Origin: Methylobacterium sp. Leaf108
GTDB taxonomy: Bacteria; Pseudomonadota; Alphaproteobacteria; Rhizobiales; Beijerinckiaceae
Direction: 5' to 3'
Assembly (NCBI RefSeq): GCF_001423265.1
Contig: NZ_LMND01000006.1
Location: 1 to 64,000 of the forward strand
DNA: 64,000 bases
The notes beneath the pieces are model-generated. The model was given only the letters and a program-made list of their open reading frames with translations, was not told the origin of the DNA and did no database searches. A program made the position numbers and the translations under genes. Below are positions 19,530-36,949 of this stretch, piece by piece; the stretch's first letter is position 1, and every line of letters starts with the position of its first letter.

Positions 19530-20597
19530 GTGGCCGAGGGCGCAGAACAGGAAGACAAGACCGAAGAGCCGACCCCGCGACGCATCGAGAAGGCGATCGA
19601 ACAGGGCAACGTGCCCAACAGCCCCGAGATCGGCACGTTCTTCATCCTGTCCGCCTTCACCCTCGTCATGCTCCTGGCCGCCGGCCCGATCGCGCATGCG
19701 ATGCTGGTGTCGATGCGCGGCTTCCTCATGAACGCCCACGCCGTCCCCTCGGACGCGCACGCCTACGAGGCGATGGGTATCCGCGGGCTGCTCATCTGCG
19801 CCCAGGCCCTGGCGGTCCCGGTGGCGGTGATCGTGGTGGCCGGGCTGGCGGCGGGGTTCGCCCAGCATCCGCCGGTGTTCAGCACCGAGGCGATCGGCCT
19901 GAAGTTCGAGCGGATCTCGCCGATGTCGGGTGCCAAGCGCATCTTCGGGATGGAGGCCATGGTGCAGTTCCTCAAGGGGCTCGCCAAGCTCTCGACGGTG
20001 GGCATCGTCGCCGGGCTGATCCTGTGGGGCGAGCGCGACCGGTTCGAGCTCTTCGTCAGGCTCGATCCCACCGCGACGCTCCAGGCGATCCTGTCGATGA
20101 CCCTCAAGCTCCTCGCCGGGGTGCTGTCGATCTACGTCGCCATCACCCTGGCCGACGCGCTCTACCAGCGCCATCGCTGGCGCAAGCGCCTGATGATGTC
20201 GAAGGAGGAGATCAAGCAGGAGCACAAGGAGAGCGAAGGCAGCCCCGAGGTGAAGGGCCGCATGCGCCAGATCCGAGCCCAGCGGGTGAAGAAGCGCATG
20301 ATGGCAGCGGTGCCGCAGGCCACCGTGGTCGTCACCAACCCGACCCACTACGCCGTGGCCCTGCGTTACGAGGCCGGCATGGCCGCGCCCATCTGCGTCG
20401 CCAAGGGCGTCGACAGCCTGGCGCTGCGCATCCGCGCCATCGCCGCCGAGAACGGCGTGCCGGTGCTGGAGAACCCGCCGCTCGCCCGCGCGCTGCACGC
20501 CACCGTCGAGATCGACGACGAGATCCCGGCCGAGCACTACCGCGCGGTGGCCGAGGTGATCGGCTTCGTCATGCGCCTCAGGCGCCGGGCCGCATGA
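19530..20597 (+). CDS. flhB: Flagellar export switch protein FlhB
   Basis: FlhB sets the switch from hook to filament export. The 355 residues contain a charged N-terminus (EDKTEEPTPRRIEKA), four transmembrane helices between about 30 and 210, and the cytoplasmic autocleavage motif NPTH at 270-273, the same position as in enteric FlhB. The C-terminal domain is complete. GTG start, last gene of the flagellar operon. cckA starts about 150 bp downstream. Confidence 0.97.
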   Translation: MAEGAEQEDKTEEPTPRRIEKAIEQGNVPNSPEIGTFFILSAFTLVMLLAAGPIAHAMLVSMRGFLMNAHAVPSDAHAYEAMGIRGLLICAQALAVPVAVIVVAGLAAGFAQHPPVFSTEAIGLKFERISPMSGAKRIFGMEAMVQFLKGLAKLSTVGIVAGLILWGERDRFELFVRLDPTATLQAILSMTLKLLAGVLSIYVAITLADALYQRHRWRKRLMMSKEEIKQEHKESEGSPEVKGRMRQIRAQRVKKRMMAAVPQATVVVTNPTHYAVALRYEAGMAAPICVAKGVDSLALRIRAIAAENGVPVLENPPLARALHATVEIDDEIPAEHYRAVAEVIGFVMRLRRRAA

Positions 20598-20747
20598 GGG
20601 TTGCCGCGCCGCGGGGCAGGCCCGCCCGCGGTGCGCGATTATGCACTTTCTTTCGCGAGACTTTTCCGCACCTTGGCGCGGATACCCCTTGCCGTCGCCG
20701 CGGCCGGGGCGCTAACCGATGCCTGCGGTCGATTGGGTTGACACCGG

Positions 20748-23450
20748 ATGTCTGAGTTGAGTGGGCCAACGCCGCCGCCGTCGAGTTCCATCGACCGCTC
20801 GGAACGGCCGGGCCGGGTCGGCCTGCTCCTGGTCCTGGCCGGCGTGCTGGTGGGCGCCTCCGTCGGTTTGTCCTTCGTGGCCAACGACCAGGCCCAGCCG
20901 CTGATCCTCGGCCTCCTGGCGCTGCTGGCCATGGCGGGGGTGTTCTTCCTGTTCGCCCTGGCCATCGGCGCGATCCAGTTCAGCGGCCAGCCCGGGCGCG
21001 ACGACATCACCAAGGGCATCGTCGACGCCGCGCCCGAGGGCGTCATCGTCGTGGAGGACGGCGGCCGGATCATCTACGCCAACGAGACCTACCTGCGGAT
21101 CGCGGGCGGCGACACCTTCAGCAACCTGCGCCCGGTCGAGCGGGTCTTCGTCGGCTCGCCGGAGGTTTCCGAGGCGATCTATCGCCTCGCGCAGGGCGCC
21201 CGCGACGGGCGCAGCCACGTGGAGGAGATCCGCCTGTCGCCGCCGCCGGAGACCGCCACCGGCCGCAGCTTCGCGTGGTTCCGCATCGGCGTGAGGCCCC
21301 TGGAACGGCCGCGCCGCCCCGCCGCGCTCTGGATGGTGAGCGACATCACCCATGAGCGCGAGCGCCAGGAGAACGTCTTCCAGGAACTCCAGCACGCCAT
21401 CGACTACCTCGACCACGCGCCCGCGGGCTTCCTGTCGATCGATCCGGCCGGCTCCATCGTCTACATGAACGCCACCCTGGCCTCCTGGCTCGGGTACGAC
21501 CTCGCCACGGTCGGCTCCGGCGGGCTGCGCCTGTCCGAGATCGCGCCGGGGGCCGACATCCTGGTGGCGGCCGCCGGCCTTCCCGGCGAGGTCCGCACCG
21601 ACCGCTTCGACATGGACCTGCGCCGGCGCAACGGGCATCCCCTGCCCGCCCGGCTCTACCATCGCGTCGCCTTCGGCCAGGACGCCAAGCCCGGCCCGTC
21701 CCGCACCTTCGTCCTCAACCGCTCGGCGGGGGCGGAGAGCGACGAGCCGCAGCGGGCGGCCGAGGTAAGGCTCGCCCGCTTCCTCAACAGCAGCCCCATC
21801 GCCATCGCCACCCTCGACGGCACCGGCCGCATCGCCCGGGCCAACGCCTCCTTCGCCCGCCTGTTCGGGGGCATGCCGCGCCAGGCGCCCGACGATCTCG
21901 CCGAGTCGAGCGACCCGACGATCTGGGAATCCCTGGCCGAGCGCGACCGGCCGATGCTCGAAGGGGCGCTGGCCAAGGCGGTGAGCGGTCTGGCCGAGGT
22001 GGTGCCGATCGAGGTCACCGTCGCCGGCACCGGCAACCGCTCGGCCCGGGTCTGGCTGAGCCCGGCCGGCGGCGAGGCCGCGACCGCCGCCGATCCGGGC
22101 CGCGAGCGCGACCCGGCGGAGGAACGCGCCGCCGCGCAATCCGAGCGCGAGCGCGTGATCCTCTACGCCCTCGACACCACCGCCCAGCGCCAGCTCGAAC
22201 AGCAGGTCGCCCAGACCCAGAAGATGGACACCGTCGGCCAGCTCGCCGGCGGCATCGCGCACGACTTCAACAACGTCCTCCAGGCCATCATCGGCTATTC
22301 CGACCTGCTGCTCGCGAGCCACAGGCCGACCGATCCGGCCTTCCAGGACATCATGCAGATCAAGCAGAACGCCAACCGGGCGGCGAGCCTCGTGCGGCAG
22401 CTCCTGGCGTTTTCGCGTCGGCAGACCCTGCGGCCCGAGGTGATGAACGTCGGCGAGGCCCTCTCCGACCTGACGCTCCTCCTCAAGCGCCTGCTCGGCG
22501 AGCGGGTCGACCTCGACCTCAAGCACGGGCGCGACGTCTGGCCGATCAAGGCCGACGTCAACCAGTTCGAGCAGGTCATCGTCAATCTTGCCGTGAACGC
22601 GCGCGACGCGATGCCCGAGGGCGGGCGCCTGCGGATTCGCACCGCCAACGTCGTCCACAGCGACGCGGAGGCCGGCGAGGGCCGCACCGGCGCCCCGTCG
22701 GGCGACCACGTCCTGATCGAGGTGCTCGACACCGGCGAGGGCATCCCCCCGGACGTGATGGACAAGATCTTCGAGCCGTTCTTCACGACCAAGGAGATCG
22801 GCAAGGGCACCGGCCTGGGCCTCTCGACGGTGTTCGGCATCGTCAAGCAGAGCGGCGGCACCATCGACGTGCAGTCGAAGGTCGGCGAAGGCACCGCCTT
22901 CCGGATCTACTTCCCGCGCCACGAGCCGGCGGCCGAGCCGGTCGTCGAGATCGCGCCGCCCCTGACCCGCTCCCTCGACCTGCCTGCGCCGTCGACCGGC
23001 GATTCCTCCGCGGCGGCCAAGGGCAGGACCGGCACGGACGGCCAGGGGGCGCCCGCGCGAAAACCGTCGACCGACCACACCGGTCAGGGCACCATCCTGC
23101 TGGTGGAGGACGAGGATCCCGTGCGCGCGGTGAACATGCGCGCGCTCTCGGCCCGCGGCTACACCGTGCTCGAGGCCGCCTCCGGCCTCGACGCCCTGCG
23201 CATTATCGCCGACGAGACCCAGGAGATCGACCTCGTGGTCTCGGACGTGGTGATGCCCGAGATGGACGGCCCGACCCTGCTGCGCCAGCTGCGCAAGCAC
23301 CGGCCCGACCTCAAGGTGATCTTCGTCTCGGGCTATGCCGAGGACGCCTTCCGCAAGAACCTGCCCGAGGGCGAGACCTTCAACTTCCTGCCCAAACCCT
23401 TCAGCCTGAAGCAGCTGGTGGAGACGGTGAAGGAGATCATCGCCCGCTGA
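20748..23450 (+). CDS. cckA: Cell-cycle hybrid histidine kinase CckA
   Basis: CckA phosphorylates ChpT, which passes phosphate to the master regulator CtrA and to CpdR; as a phosphatase it reverses this. The 900 residues have two N-terminal helices (about 24-45 and 51-76), two or more PAS domains (about 85-480), then HisKA with [17 protein letters not shown] (His505), an ATPase with [20 protein letters not shown], and a C-terminal receiver with Asp833 in [13 protein letters not shown]. This order and the HDFNN phospho-site are diagnostic. It follows the flagellar operon that carries CtrA-type boxes. The start lacks a strong ribosome site. Confidence 0.93.
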   Translation: MSELSGPTPPPSSSIDRSERPGRVGLLLVLAGVLVGASVGLSFVANDQAQPLILGLLALLAMAGVFFLFALAIGAIQFSGQPGRDDITKGIVDAAPEGVIVVEDGGRIIYANETYLRIAGGDTFSNLRPVERVFVGSPEVSEAIYRLAQGARDGRSHVEEIRLSPPPETATGRSFAWFRIGVRPLERPRRPAALWMVSDITHERERQENVFQELQHAIDYLDHAPAGFLSIDPAGSIVYMNATLASWLGYDLATVGSGGLRLSEIAPGADILVAAAGLPGEVRTDRFDMDLRRRNGHPLPARLYHRVAFGQDAKPGPSRTFVLNRSAGAESDEPQRAAEVRLARFLNSSPIAIATLDGTGRIARANASFARLFGGMPRQAPDDLAESSDPTIWESLAERDRPMLEGALAKAVSGLAEVVPIEVTVAGTGNRSARVWLSPAGGEAATAADPGRERDPAEERAAAQSERERVILYALDTTAQRQLEQQVAQTQKMDTVGQLAGGIAHDFNNVLQAIIGYSDLLLASHRPTDPAFQDIMQIKQNANRAASLVRQLLAFSRRQTLRPEVMNVGEALSDLTLLLKRLLGERVDLDLKHGRDVWPIKADVNQFEQVIVNLAVNARDAMPEGGRLRIRTANVVHSDAEAGEGRTGAPSGDHVLIEVLDTGEGIPPDVMDKIFEPFFTTKEIGKGTGLGLSTVFGIVKQSGGTIDVQSKVGEGTAFRIYFPRHEPAAEPVVEIAPPLTRSLDLPAPSTGDSSAAAKGRTGTDGQGAPARKPSTDHTGQGTILLVEDEDPVRAVNMRALSARGYTVLEAASGLDALRIIADETQEIDLVVSDVVMPEMDGPTLLRQLRKHRPDLKVIFVSGYAEDAFRKNLPEGETFNFLPKPFSLKQLVETVKEIIAR

Positions 23451-23468
23451 GGCGGCGGTGAAGGGTCG

Positions 23469-23554
23469 TGGTGGCCGCTGTGGGAGTCGAACCCACACGG
23501 GCATGGCCCGAGGCATTTTAAGTGCCTTCCGTCTACCAGTTTCGGCAAGCGGCC
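23469..23554 (-). tRNA. tRNA-Leu(TAA)
   Basis: A full class II tRNA. The acceptor stem GGCCGCT/AGCGGCC is followed by A and an encoded CCA. The anticodon loop CTTAAAA gives anticodon TAA (leucine UUA codon). The T-arm contains GTGGGTTCGACTCCCAC. The long variable arm CGGGCCATGCCCG is typical of tRNA-Leu. It is on the minus strand between cckA and rpoC. Confidence 0.95.
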
Positions 23555-23834
23555 CTGTCACACCGGTCCCGTCATAGCGCATGGACCCGGGCGAGGACAA
23601 CGCGAGCGTGGCCGTGCCGACCGGGGTTTGCGCGATCGACGCCCCGAGCTCGGCAGGGCGTCCGATAGGCCGATCGCGGCCCCGGACTTCAGCGCGCGTT
23701 CTCCCCTGCCCCGCGCGATGAGCACGGCGCCCGCGACCCGGCGGTGGTTCGACCCGGTCCCTCGATCCGTCGCGAGACGCTGAACTCCTGATTGGTGACC
23801 AGCGAGCCGACGCACAAAAGTGCACGGGTCCACG

Positions 23835-23861
23835 AAAAAGGGGCCGCCTTTCGGCGACCCC
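23835..23861 (-). terminator. Rho-independent terminator of rpoC
   Basis: On the minus strand GGGGTCGCC (23853-23861), loop GAAA, then GGCGGCCCC (23840-23848) and TTTTT (23835-23839). It lies 31 bp after the rpoC stop and should end the rplJL-rpoBC transcript. The rest of 23555-23834 shows no gene. Confidence 0.9.
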
Positions 23862-23891
23862 TTCTGCGTTTCGATGGTTCTGCGGTCGGTT

Positions 23892-28100
<4,209 letters not shown>

Positions 28101-28237
28101 GGATCAACTCCTGCTGACGGGGCGCGCCCTCCGCCGAGGGGCTACCGCGTGCTGAAAACTCAAGGTCGGCGCCGCGACTGCCTCAGTCGCCGCTGGCCGT
28201 CGTCCATCCGAGAGGCGCTTCCCCTCCCCGCTCGCAC

Positions 28238-28262
28238 CGCGCCGGCCCGTCGGGCCGGCGCG
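28238..28262. other. GC hairpin in the rpoB-rpoC spacer
   Basis: CGCGCCGGCC (28238-28247) and GGCCGGCGCG (28253-28262) form a perfect ten-base stem with a five-base loop. It is 18 bp after the rpoB stop codon. There is no T-run, so it is more likely an mRNA-stabilising or processing structure than a full terminator. Confidence 0.55.
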
Positions 28263-28280
28263 GGAGCGTCTGGTGTCGTA

Positions 28281-32405
<4,125 letters not shown>

Positions 32406-32564
32406 GTGTGACCTCGCTCCACCATCTCAGCGTGCCGGGTGCCCGGGGAAGGCCATGTGCCTCCCGCAACCAGGCGATGGACCCGCCCCGCCGGACGACG
32501 ACCCACCCGAATTGATCTCGCCGAACCTGGCCTCAGGTTCGCCGGCCGCCGGAAGCGGCCTTAG

Positions 32565-32623
32565 CCCGCGGGTGTGAACCCGCGGGCCTCGGTGTCCGGC
32601 CGGCCCTCGAGGGACCGGCCGGA
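32565..32623. promoter_or_regulatory. Two strong hairpins in the rplL-rpoB spacer
   Basis: The first stem, CCCGCGGGT (32565-32573) with ACCCGCGGG (32578-32586), is perfect around a four-base loop. The second, TCCGGCCGG (32595-32603) with CCGGCCGGA (32615-32623), encloses an inner CCC-TCGA-GGG hairpin. They lie just after rplL on the minus strand. In enterics this spacer holds an attenuator and an RNase III site; a similar role is inferred here. Confidence 0.6.
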
Positions 32624-32656
32624 GGTATCGAGCCCGATGCGGCCCGACACGGAGTG

Positions 32657-33031
32657 TTACTTGAGCTCGACCTTGGCGCCGGCCTTCTCGAGCTGCGCCT
32701 TGATCTTCTCGGCCTCGTCCTTAGTCACGGACTCCTTGACGGCCTTGGGAGCCGCCTCGACCAGATCCTTGGCTTCCTTCAGGCCGAGGCCGGTGATCGC
32801 GCGGACCTCCTTGATGACCTCGATCTTCTTGTCGCCGGCGGCGGCGAGCATGACCGTGAACTCGGTCTGCTCCTCGACGGCGGCAGCCGGGCCGGCGGCA
32901 GGGCCGGCGGCGACGGCGACGGCGGCAGCGGCCGAGACGCCCCACTTCTCTTCGAGCATCTTGGCGAGGTCGGCGGCCTCGAGGACGGTGAGCGACGACA
33001 GGTCGTCGACGAGCTTGGCGAGATCAGCCAT
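32657..33031 (-). CDS. rplL: 50S ribosomal protein L7/L12
   Basis: A 124-residue stalk protein, present as dimers bound to L10 and recruiting translation GTPases. It shows the N-terminal dimer helices ([20 protein letters not shown]), an Ala/Pro hinge ([16 protein letters not shown]) and the C-terminal domain with [20 protein letters not shown]. It lies 63 bp after rplJ and shares its transcript. Confidence 0.99.
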   Translation of the reverse strand: MADLAKLVDDLSSLTVLEAADLAKMLEEKWGVSAAAAVAVAAGPAAGPAAAVEEQTEFTVMLAAAGDKKIEVIKEVRAITGLGLKEAKDLVEAAPKAVKESVTKDEAEKIKAQLEKAGAKVELK

Positions 33032-33094
33032 GGTTCGGTTCCTTGGTAAAGATCGGTTTGAACGGATCGGTTTGACGATGAAGGACCGCGCGGC

Positions 33095-33613
33095 TCAGGC
33101 CGCTTCGTCCTTGGTGGCATAGGCCCCGAACACGCGGGCGAGCTTGGCCGCCGGCGCATTGACGACTTGTGCGATCTTGGTCGCGGGAGCCTGGACGAGG
33201 CCCACGATCTTGGCGCGCAGTTCGTCGAGGGACGGGAGCGAGGCGAGCGCCTTCACACCATCCGGGTTCAGGGCGGTCGTTCCCATGGCGCCGCCGAGGA
33301 TCACGAGCTTGTCGTTACCCTTGGCGAAATCCACCGCCACCTTGGCGGCCGCGACCGGATCGCTCGAATAGGCGAGCAGGGTCGGGCCCTTCAGGAGGGG
33401 CTTGATGGAGGCGACGTCCGTGCCATCGAGAGCGATGTTGGCGATGCGGTTCTTGGTGACCTTCACGGTGGCACCGGCGAGCTTCATCTGCGTGCGCAGC
33501 TTCTGCATCTCGGCGACCGTGAGGCCTTTGTAGTGGGCCACGACGACAACGGACGTGTTCGCGAACACGCCGTTGAGCGTCGAGACGAGATCAGCTTTGG
33601 CTGTCCTGTCCAC
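33095..33613 (-). CDS. rplJ: 50S ribosomal protein L10
   Basis: L10 anchors the L7/L12 stalk to 23S rRNA and, in complex with L7/L12, represses its own mRNA. The 172-residue product starts at GTG ([17 protein letters not shown]), seven bases after GGAGAGAG. It shows [30 protein letters not shown] and the C-terminal helix that binds L12. The frame is open further upstream, but that part is not L10-like. rplK and rplA are not next to it; hpnP is. Confidence 0.97.
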   Translation of the reverse strand: MDRTAKADLVSTLNGVFANTSVVVVAHYKGLTVAEMQKLRTQMKLAGATVKVTKNRIANIALDGTDVASIKPLLKGPTLLAYSSDPVAAAKVAVDFAKGNDKLVILGGAMGTTALNPDGVKALASLPSLDELRAKIVGLVQAPATKIAQVVNAPAAKLARVFGAYATKDEAA

Positions 33614-33630
33614 TGGGGCTCTCTCCGGTT

Positions 33631-33658
33631 GGCGGAACCCCCTCGAGGAGGGTCCGCC
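33631..33658 (-). promoter_or_regulatory. Hairpin in the rplJ leader
   Basis: GGCGGAACCC (33631-33640) pairs with GGGTCCGCC (33650-33658) with one bulged base. It lies about 18 bases before the rplJ start codon, directly before the ribosome site. A stable structure here suits L10 autoregulation of translation, as known for other rplJ leaders; the binding site itself is not identified. Confidence 0.5.
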
Positions 33659-34042
33659 GGTTGCACATGCCGCCCGGGACGGAACTCGGCTCAAATAGAA
33701 GCCGGAACGTCCTGGACGACGCTTCACGGCCCTGTCCCCTGACGCCCCCGTAAACGGTGGACGACACGGGCGAGATGGTTCAAACCGATGCCCCACGACA
33801 CTGCGGGATGCAGCGAAGCGAGGGTGTTGAAGTCGGTCTTCCCCGTCTGTGCAGGCTTGGCGGATTAAGCCGGTGACCCGGCGCCTGCAGTCTCGGACAG
33901 GACATAGCCGGACGAAGTTCCGAAGCGCTTGGCGCCCCTCGAAACCCTCCGGCCATCATCGCCCGGTCGCCCGGACGATGTCTCTCCGGGAAGGCGACCT
34001 GACGGCCGGTTCCCGGTTGGTGTCTGAAAACGTTGAGAGGCG

Positions 34043-34071
34043 TCTATAAGGCCTCGCATGTCGCGTGCCAA
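34043..34071 (-). promoter_or_regulatory. Predicted promoter of rplJL-rpoBC
   Basis: On the minus strand TTGGCA (34066-34071), a 17-bp spacer, then TATAGA (34043-34048): a near-consensus sigma-70 promoter. Transcription would start near 34036, giving a leader of about 420 nt before rplJ. The 530-bp gap 33614-34143 has no gene, so it is a promoter and leader region. Confidence 0.7.
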
Positions 34072-34143
34072 GGGCTGCGATGCGATAATTGCGTCGCAGG
34101 CTACGATTTGCCTTGACGCCTCTGCGTCTTCCGCATGCGCCGT

Positions 34144-35769
34144 TCAGGTCGGGAGGAAGCGGCGAGCGGCGCGCCACCACGGCTCGCGCTCGGTGCGCGG
34201 CTGGTCGGCCTTGGCCGCGTAGAACGAGGCGTTGTGCTCGCCCCGCAGCGCCTCGCGCGTGAACCGGATCAGGTGGTGGGCGACGAAGCCCATGTTGAAC
34301 ACCGCCTCGATCTGGCCGCGCTTCAGGGCGTGGGCGGCCGCCCGCCAGAACACCCGACGGTAGTCCGACAGCAGCCCGACCCGCACCGCGATATTGAAGC
34401 CGAGGATGAGCCCGCGCCGCAGGTTGGTCCGGGTGAGCTTGCCCTTGGTCGGCGTCTTGATCCGGTTCGGATAGGTCACCTCGACCTGGTGACGGAACCG
34501 CTCGAACAGATGGGCGGGCTCGTAGGCGTGGGCGATGGCCCGGCGCCAGCTCGCCACCACGTCGTCGTGCGGCCGCTTGAACAGGACGTTGGACTCGAGC
34601 GACGCATCGTGGACGAGGCGACCCTCGCGGGTCAGCCGGTCCCACAGCGGGGTCTTGGGCAGGGCCTGGAGCAGGTTCATCGTCAGCACCGGCACCGCCG
34701 ACTTGTCGATGAAGTCGATCAGCTTCTGCTCCGAGCCGTCGCTGTCGGTGTCGAGGCCGAGGATGATGCCGGAGGTCACCTCGAGGCCGAAGCTGTTGAG
34801 GGTCTCGATCGCCTCGTACATCGGCACGGCGGCGTTGTGCTTCTTGTCGATGCCCGCCAGCGCCTCCTCTTCCGGCGTCTCGATGCCGACGAAGACGGTC
34901 ATGAAATTGGCCTGCCGCATCAATTCCAGGATGTCGGGCTGCTTGGCCATGTTCAGCGTCGCCTCGCAGGCGAACTGGAGCGGGAAGTGGTTCTTCTTCT
35001 GCCACGCCACCAGGTGGGGCAGCATGTCCTTGGTCGCCTTGCGGTTGCCGATGAAGTTGTCGTCGACGAAATACACCACCGCGGGATGGCCGGGCTGGGA
35101 GATGATCGCGTCGAGCTCGGCGCACATCTGCTCGGGCGTCTTCAGGCGCGGCTGGCGTCCGTAGAGCTGCGGGATGTCGCAGAACTCGCAGCGATAGGGG
35201 CAGCCCGACGAGAACTGCAGCGAGCCGATCAGGTAGCGCTTGAGCGGGGCGGCCTCGTAGGCGGGCGAGGGAAAGTCGGAGAGCGGCAGGCGCTCCTTGG
35301 TCTCCAGCCGCACCTGTGCGGCCGGGATCGAGACGTCCGTGTCGAGGATCTCCACGAGTTGGTCGGTGGCGTCACCGATCTCGCCAACGTGCAGGTAGTC
35401 GAACTCGGGGTACTCCTCCGGCGCGCCGGACACCGATGGGCCGCCGAGCACCGTCACCCGGCCGGCCGCATGGGCGCGGGCGTAGATGTCGCGGATCTGC
35501 GGCGCCTGGATGTGCATGCCCGACACGAACACCGCGTCGGCCCAGGCGAAATCGTCCGGCCCGGCCCGCTTGATGTTCTCGTCGACGAACCGGCACTCCC
35601 ACGCCTCGGGCATGTAGGCCGCGATCAGCAGGAGCCCCTGGGGCGGCATGAACGCCTTCACGCCACCCATGAGGGGATAGGCGTGGGCGAAAGTCCCGAA
35701 GGACGGTGTGTAGGCGGGAAAGACGCAGAGGATGCGTCGGCGGGAGGTGACCGGGAGGTTGCATCGCAT
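34144..35769 (-). CDS. hpnP: B12-binding radical SAM protein, probable hopanoid C-2 methylase HpnP
   Basis: The 541 residues comprise an N-terminal cobalamin-binding domain (about 12-150, with VLGGPSVSGAPEEYPEFDYLHVGE), a radical SAM core with Cys190, Cys194 and Cys197 in CPYRCEFC, and a C-terminal DUF4070-type region. From memory of the family the sequence matches HpnP, which adds a methyl group at C-2 of the hopanoid A-ring using SAM and methylcobalamin; 2-methylhopanoids are known from Methylobacterium. The closely related DUF4070 methylases of unknown substrate are the alternative. It is 160 bp downstream of lpxXL on the same strand, so it may be read from the lipid A cluster. The gene behind it is rplJ. 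Confidence 0.78.
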   Translation of the reverse strand: MRCNLPVTSRRRILCVFPAYTPSFGTFAHAYPLMGGVKAFMPPQGLLLIAAYMPEAWECRFVDENIKRAGPDDFAWADAVFVSGMHIQAPQIRDIYARAHAAGRVTVLGGPSVSGAPEEYPEFDYLHVGEIGDATDQLVEILDTDVSIPAAQVRLETKERLPLSDFPSPAYEAAPLKRYLIGSLQFSSGCPYRCEFCDIPQLYGRQPRLKTPEQMCAELDAIISQPGHPAVVYFVDDNFIGNRKATKDMLPHLVAWQKKNHFPLQFACEATLNMAKQPDILELMRQANFMTVFVGIETPEEEALAGIDKKHNAAVPMYEAIETLNSFGLEVTSGIILGLDTDSDGSEQKLIDFIDKSAVPVLTMNLLQALPKTPLWDRLTREGRLVHDASLESNVLFKRPHDDVVASWRRAIAHAYEPAHLFERFRHQVEVTYPNRIKTPTKGKLTRTNLRRGLILGFNIAVRVGLLSDYRRVFWRAAAHALKRGQIEAVFNMGFVAHHLIRFTREALRGEHNASFYAAKADQPRTEREPWWRAARRFLPT

Positions 35770-35929
35770 GCGCGCTGTCTAGCACAGCCCGAGCCGGAAT
35801 CGTCCCCCCGCTTTCGCGTCGGATGCGTCGTTTTTTGTCGCTGCCCGCCGGCCGCGACGGCGCCGGGTCTGGGGCGGCCTCGTCTCCGGGCCCCGCCCGC
35901 ATGGAAACCGGCGTCGGCGTCCGCCGCGA

Positions 35930-36871
35930 TCAGGCCTTCGGCTTGGGCAGCATGTTCGGCCGCCAGCGCCGATGCATCCACAGCCATTGGCCGGGGTTCT
36001 CGCGCACCCACTCCTCGACCACCCGGGTCATCGCCTGGGTGGCGCCCTGGACGTCGATGGCGCCGGTGGCGTCGCGGGGCAGGTCGAGGGGCGGCGTCAG
36101 TTCGAGCTTGAAGCGCACGCCCGGTCGCCGGACGACGCGCACCCCGTGGACCGGGCATTCGTAATGCCGGGCGAGCTTGGCCAGGAGCGGGTTGGCCAGC
36201 ACCGGCCGGCCGAAGAACTCGACGACCACGCCGCGGGTGAAATGCTGGTCGATGAGCTGGCCGAGGTGGCCTCCGCGCTCGACCACGCCCCGCATCGCGA
36301 ACACCGATCCCTGCCCCGAGGCGGCGAGCCCGCCCATGGTCTCGCGGCGGATCTCCTGCACCAGCCGGGCGCTGGCGGCGTCGTTGGGCGGCCGGAAGAT
36401 CGCGGTGGCGTCGAGGCCGTATTTCGCCGCGCAGATCGCCGGCAGTTCCCAGTTGGCGAGATGGGCGGAGAAGATCAGGCCGGGCTTGCCGTCCTCGCGC
36501 AGGGCGTCGAAATGCGTCTCGCCTTCGACCTCCATGCGCTGGCTCGCCGGATCGGCCGGGTCGACGTCGAACAGCGTGTGCAGATGGGCGTATTCGGCGG
36601 CCGTGCGCCCGAGGTTGTCCCAGGCGTCGCGGGCGATGGCGCGGATGGCGGCCTCGTCGCGGTCGGGGAAGGCCGCGCGCAGGTTGTCGAGGGCGATGCG
36701 ATGCGAGGGCAGCCACGGGCCGACGGTGCGGGTGAGCGCGCCTCCGATCCGGCTCGCGCGTTCCGTCCCGAGTGCGCGCGCCAGCAGGAACAGCCCCCGC
36801 ACGAGGGGGATCATCGCCAGCCCGGCGAGGCGCGGCAGGTGGCGGTTCAGGAGCAGGGCGAGGCGGAGCAA
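35930..36871 (-). CDS. lpxXL: Lysophospholipid/lipid A acyltransferase, probable LpxXL
   Basis: Membrane acyltransferase of the HtrB/LpxL family, 313 residues, with one N-terminal hydrophobic segment. The catalytic HX4E motif is HLANWE (His137, Glu142), and the family C-terminal block HRRWRP is present. Position at the end of an acpXL-type cluster argues for LpxXL, which moves the 27-hydroxyoctacosanoate chain from AcpXL to lipid A, rather than a C12/C14 transferase; that is inference from context. It starts about 80 bp after the adh gene. Confidence 0.82.
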   Translation of the reverse strand: MLRLALLLNRHLPRLAGLAMIPLVRGLFLLARALGTERASRIGGALTRTVGPWLPSHRIALDNLRAAFPDRDEAAIRAIARDAWDNLGRTAAEYAHLHTLFDVDPADPASQRMEVEGETHFDALREDGKPGLIFSAHLANWELPAICAAKYGLDATAIFRPPNDAASARLVQEIRRETMGGLAASGQGSVFAMRGVVERGGHLGQLIDQHFTRGVVVEFFGRPVLANPLLAKLARHYECPVHGVRVVRRPGVRFKLELTPPLDLPRDATGAIDVQGATQAMTRVVEEWVRENPGQWLWMHRRWRPNMLPKPKA

Positions 36872-36949
36872 GGCGAACTCGTGTTGCGGGCGGCAGCCGG
36901 TCCGGGCCCGCTTAAAGGCAATCGGCCGTCTCGCCCACCCCGGGCAGGG

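Noticed and set aside
20712..23825. A minus-strand frame of about 1040 codons opposite cckA that also covers the tRNA
   Set aside because: It runs antisense to cckA and through tRNA-Leu, with composition of a shadow frame.
33770..33800. GGTTCAAACC resembling a tRNA T-loop
   Set aside because: No acceptor, D-arm or anticodon stem can be built around it; it lies in the rplJ leader.
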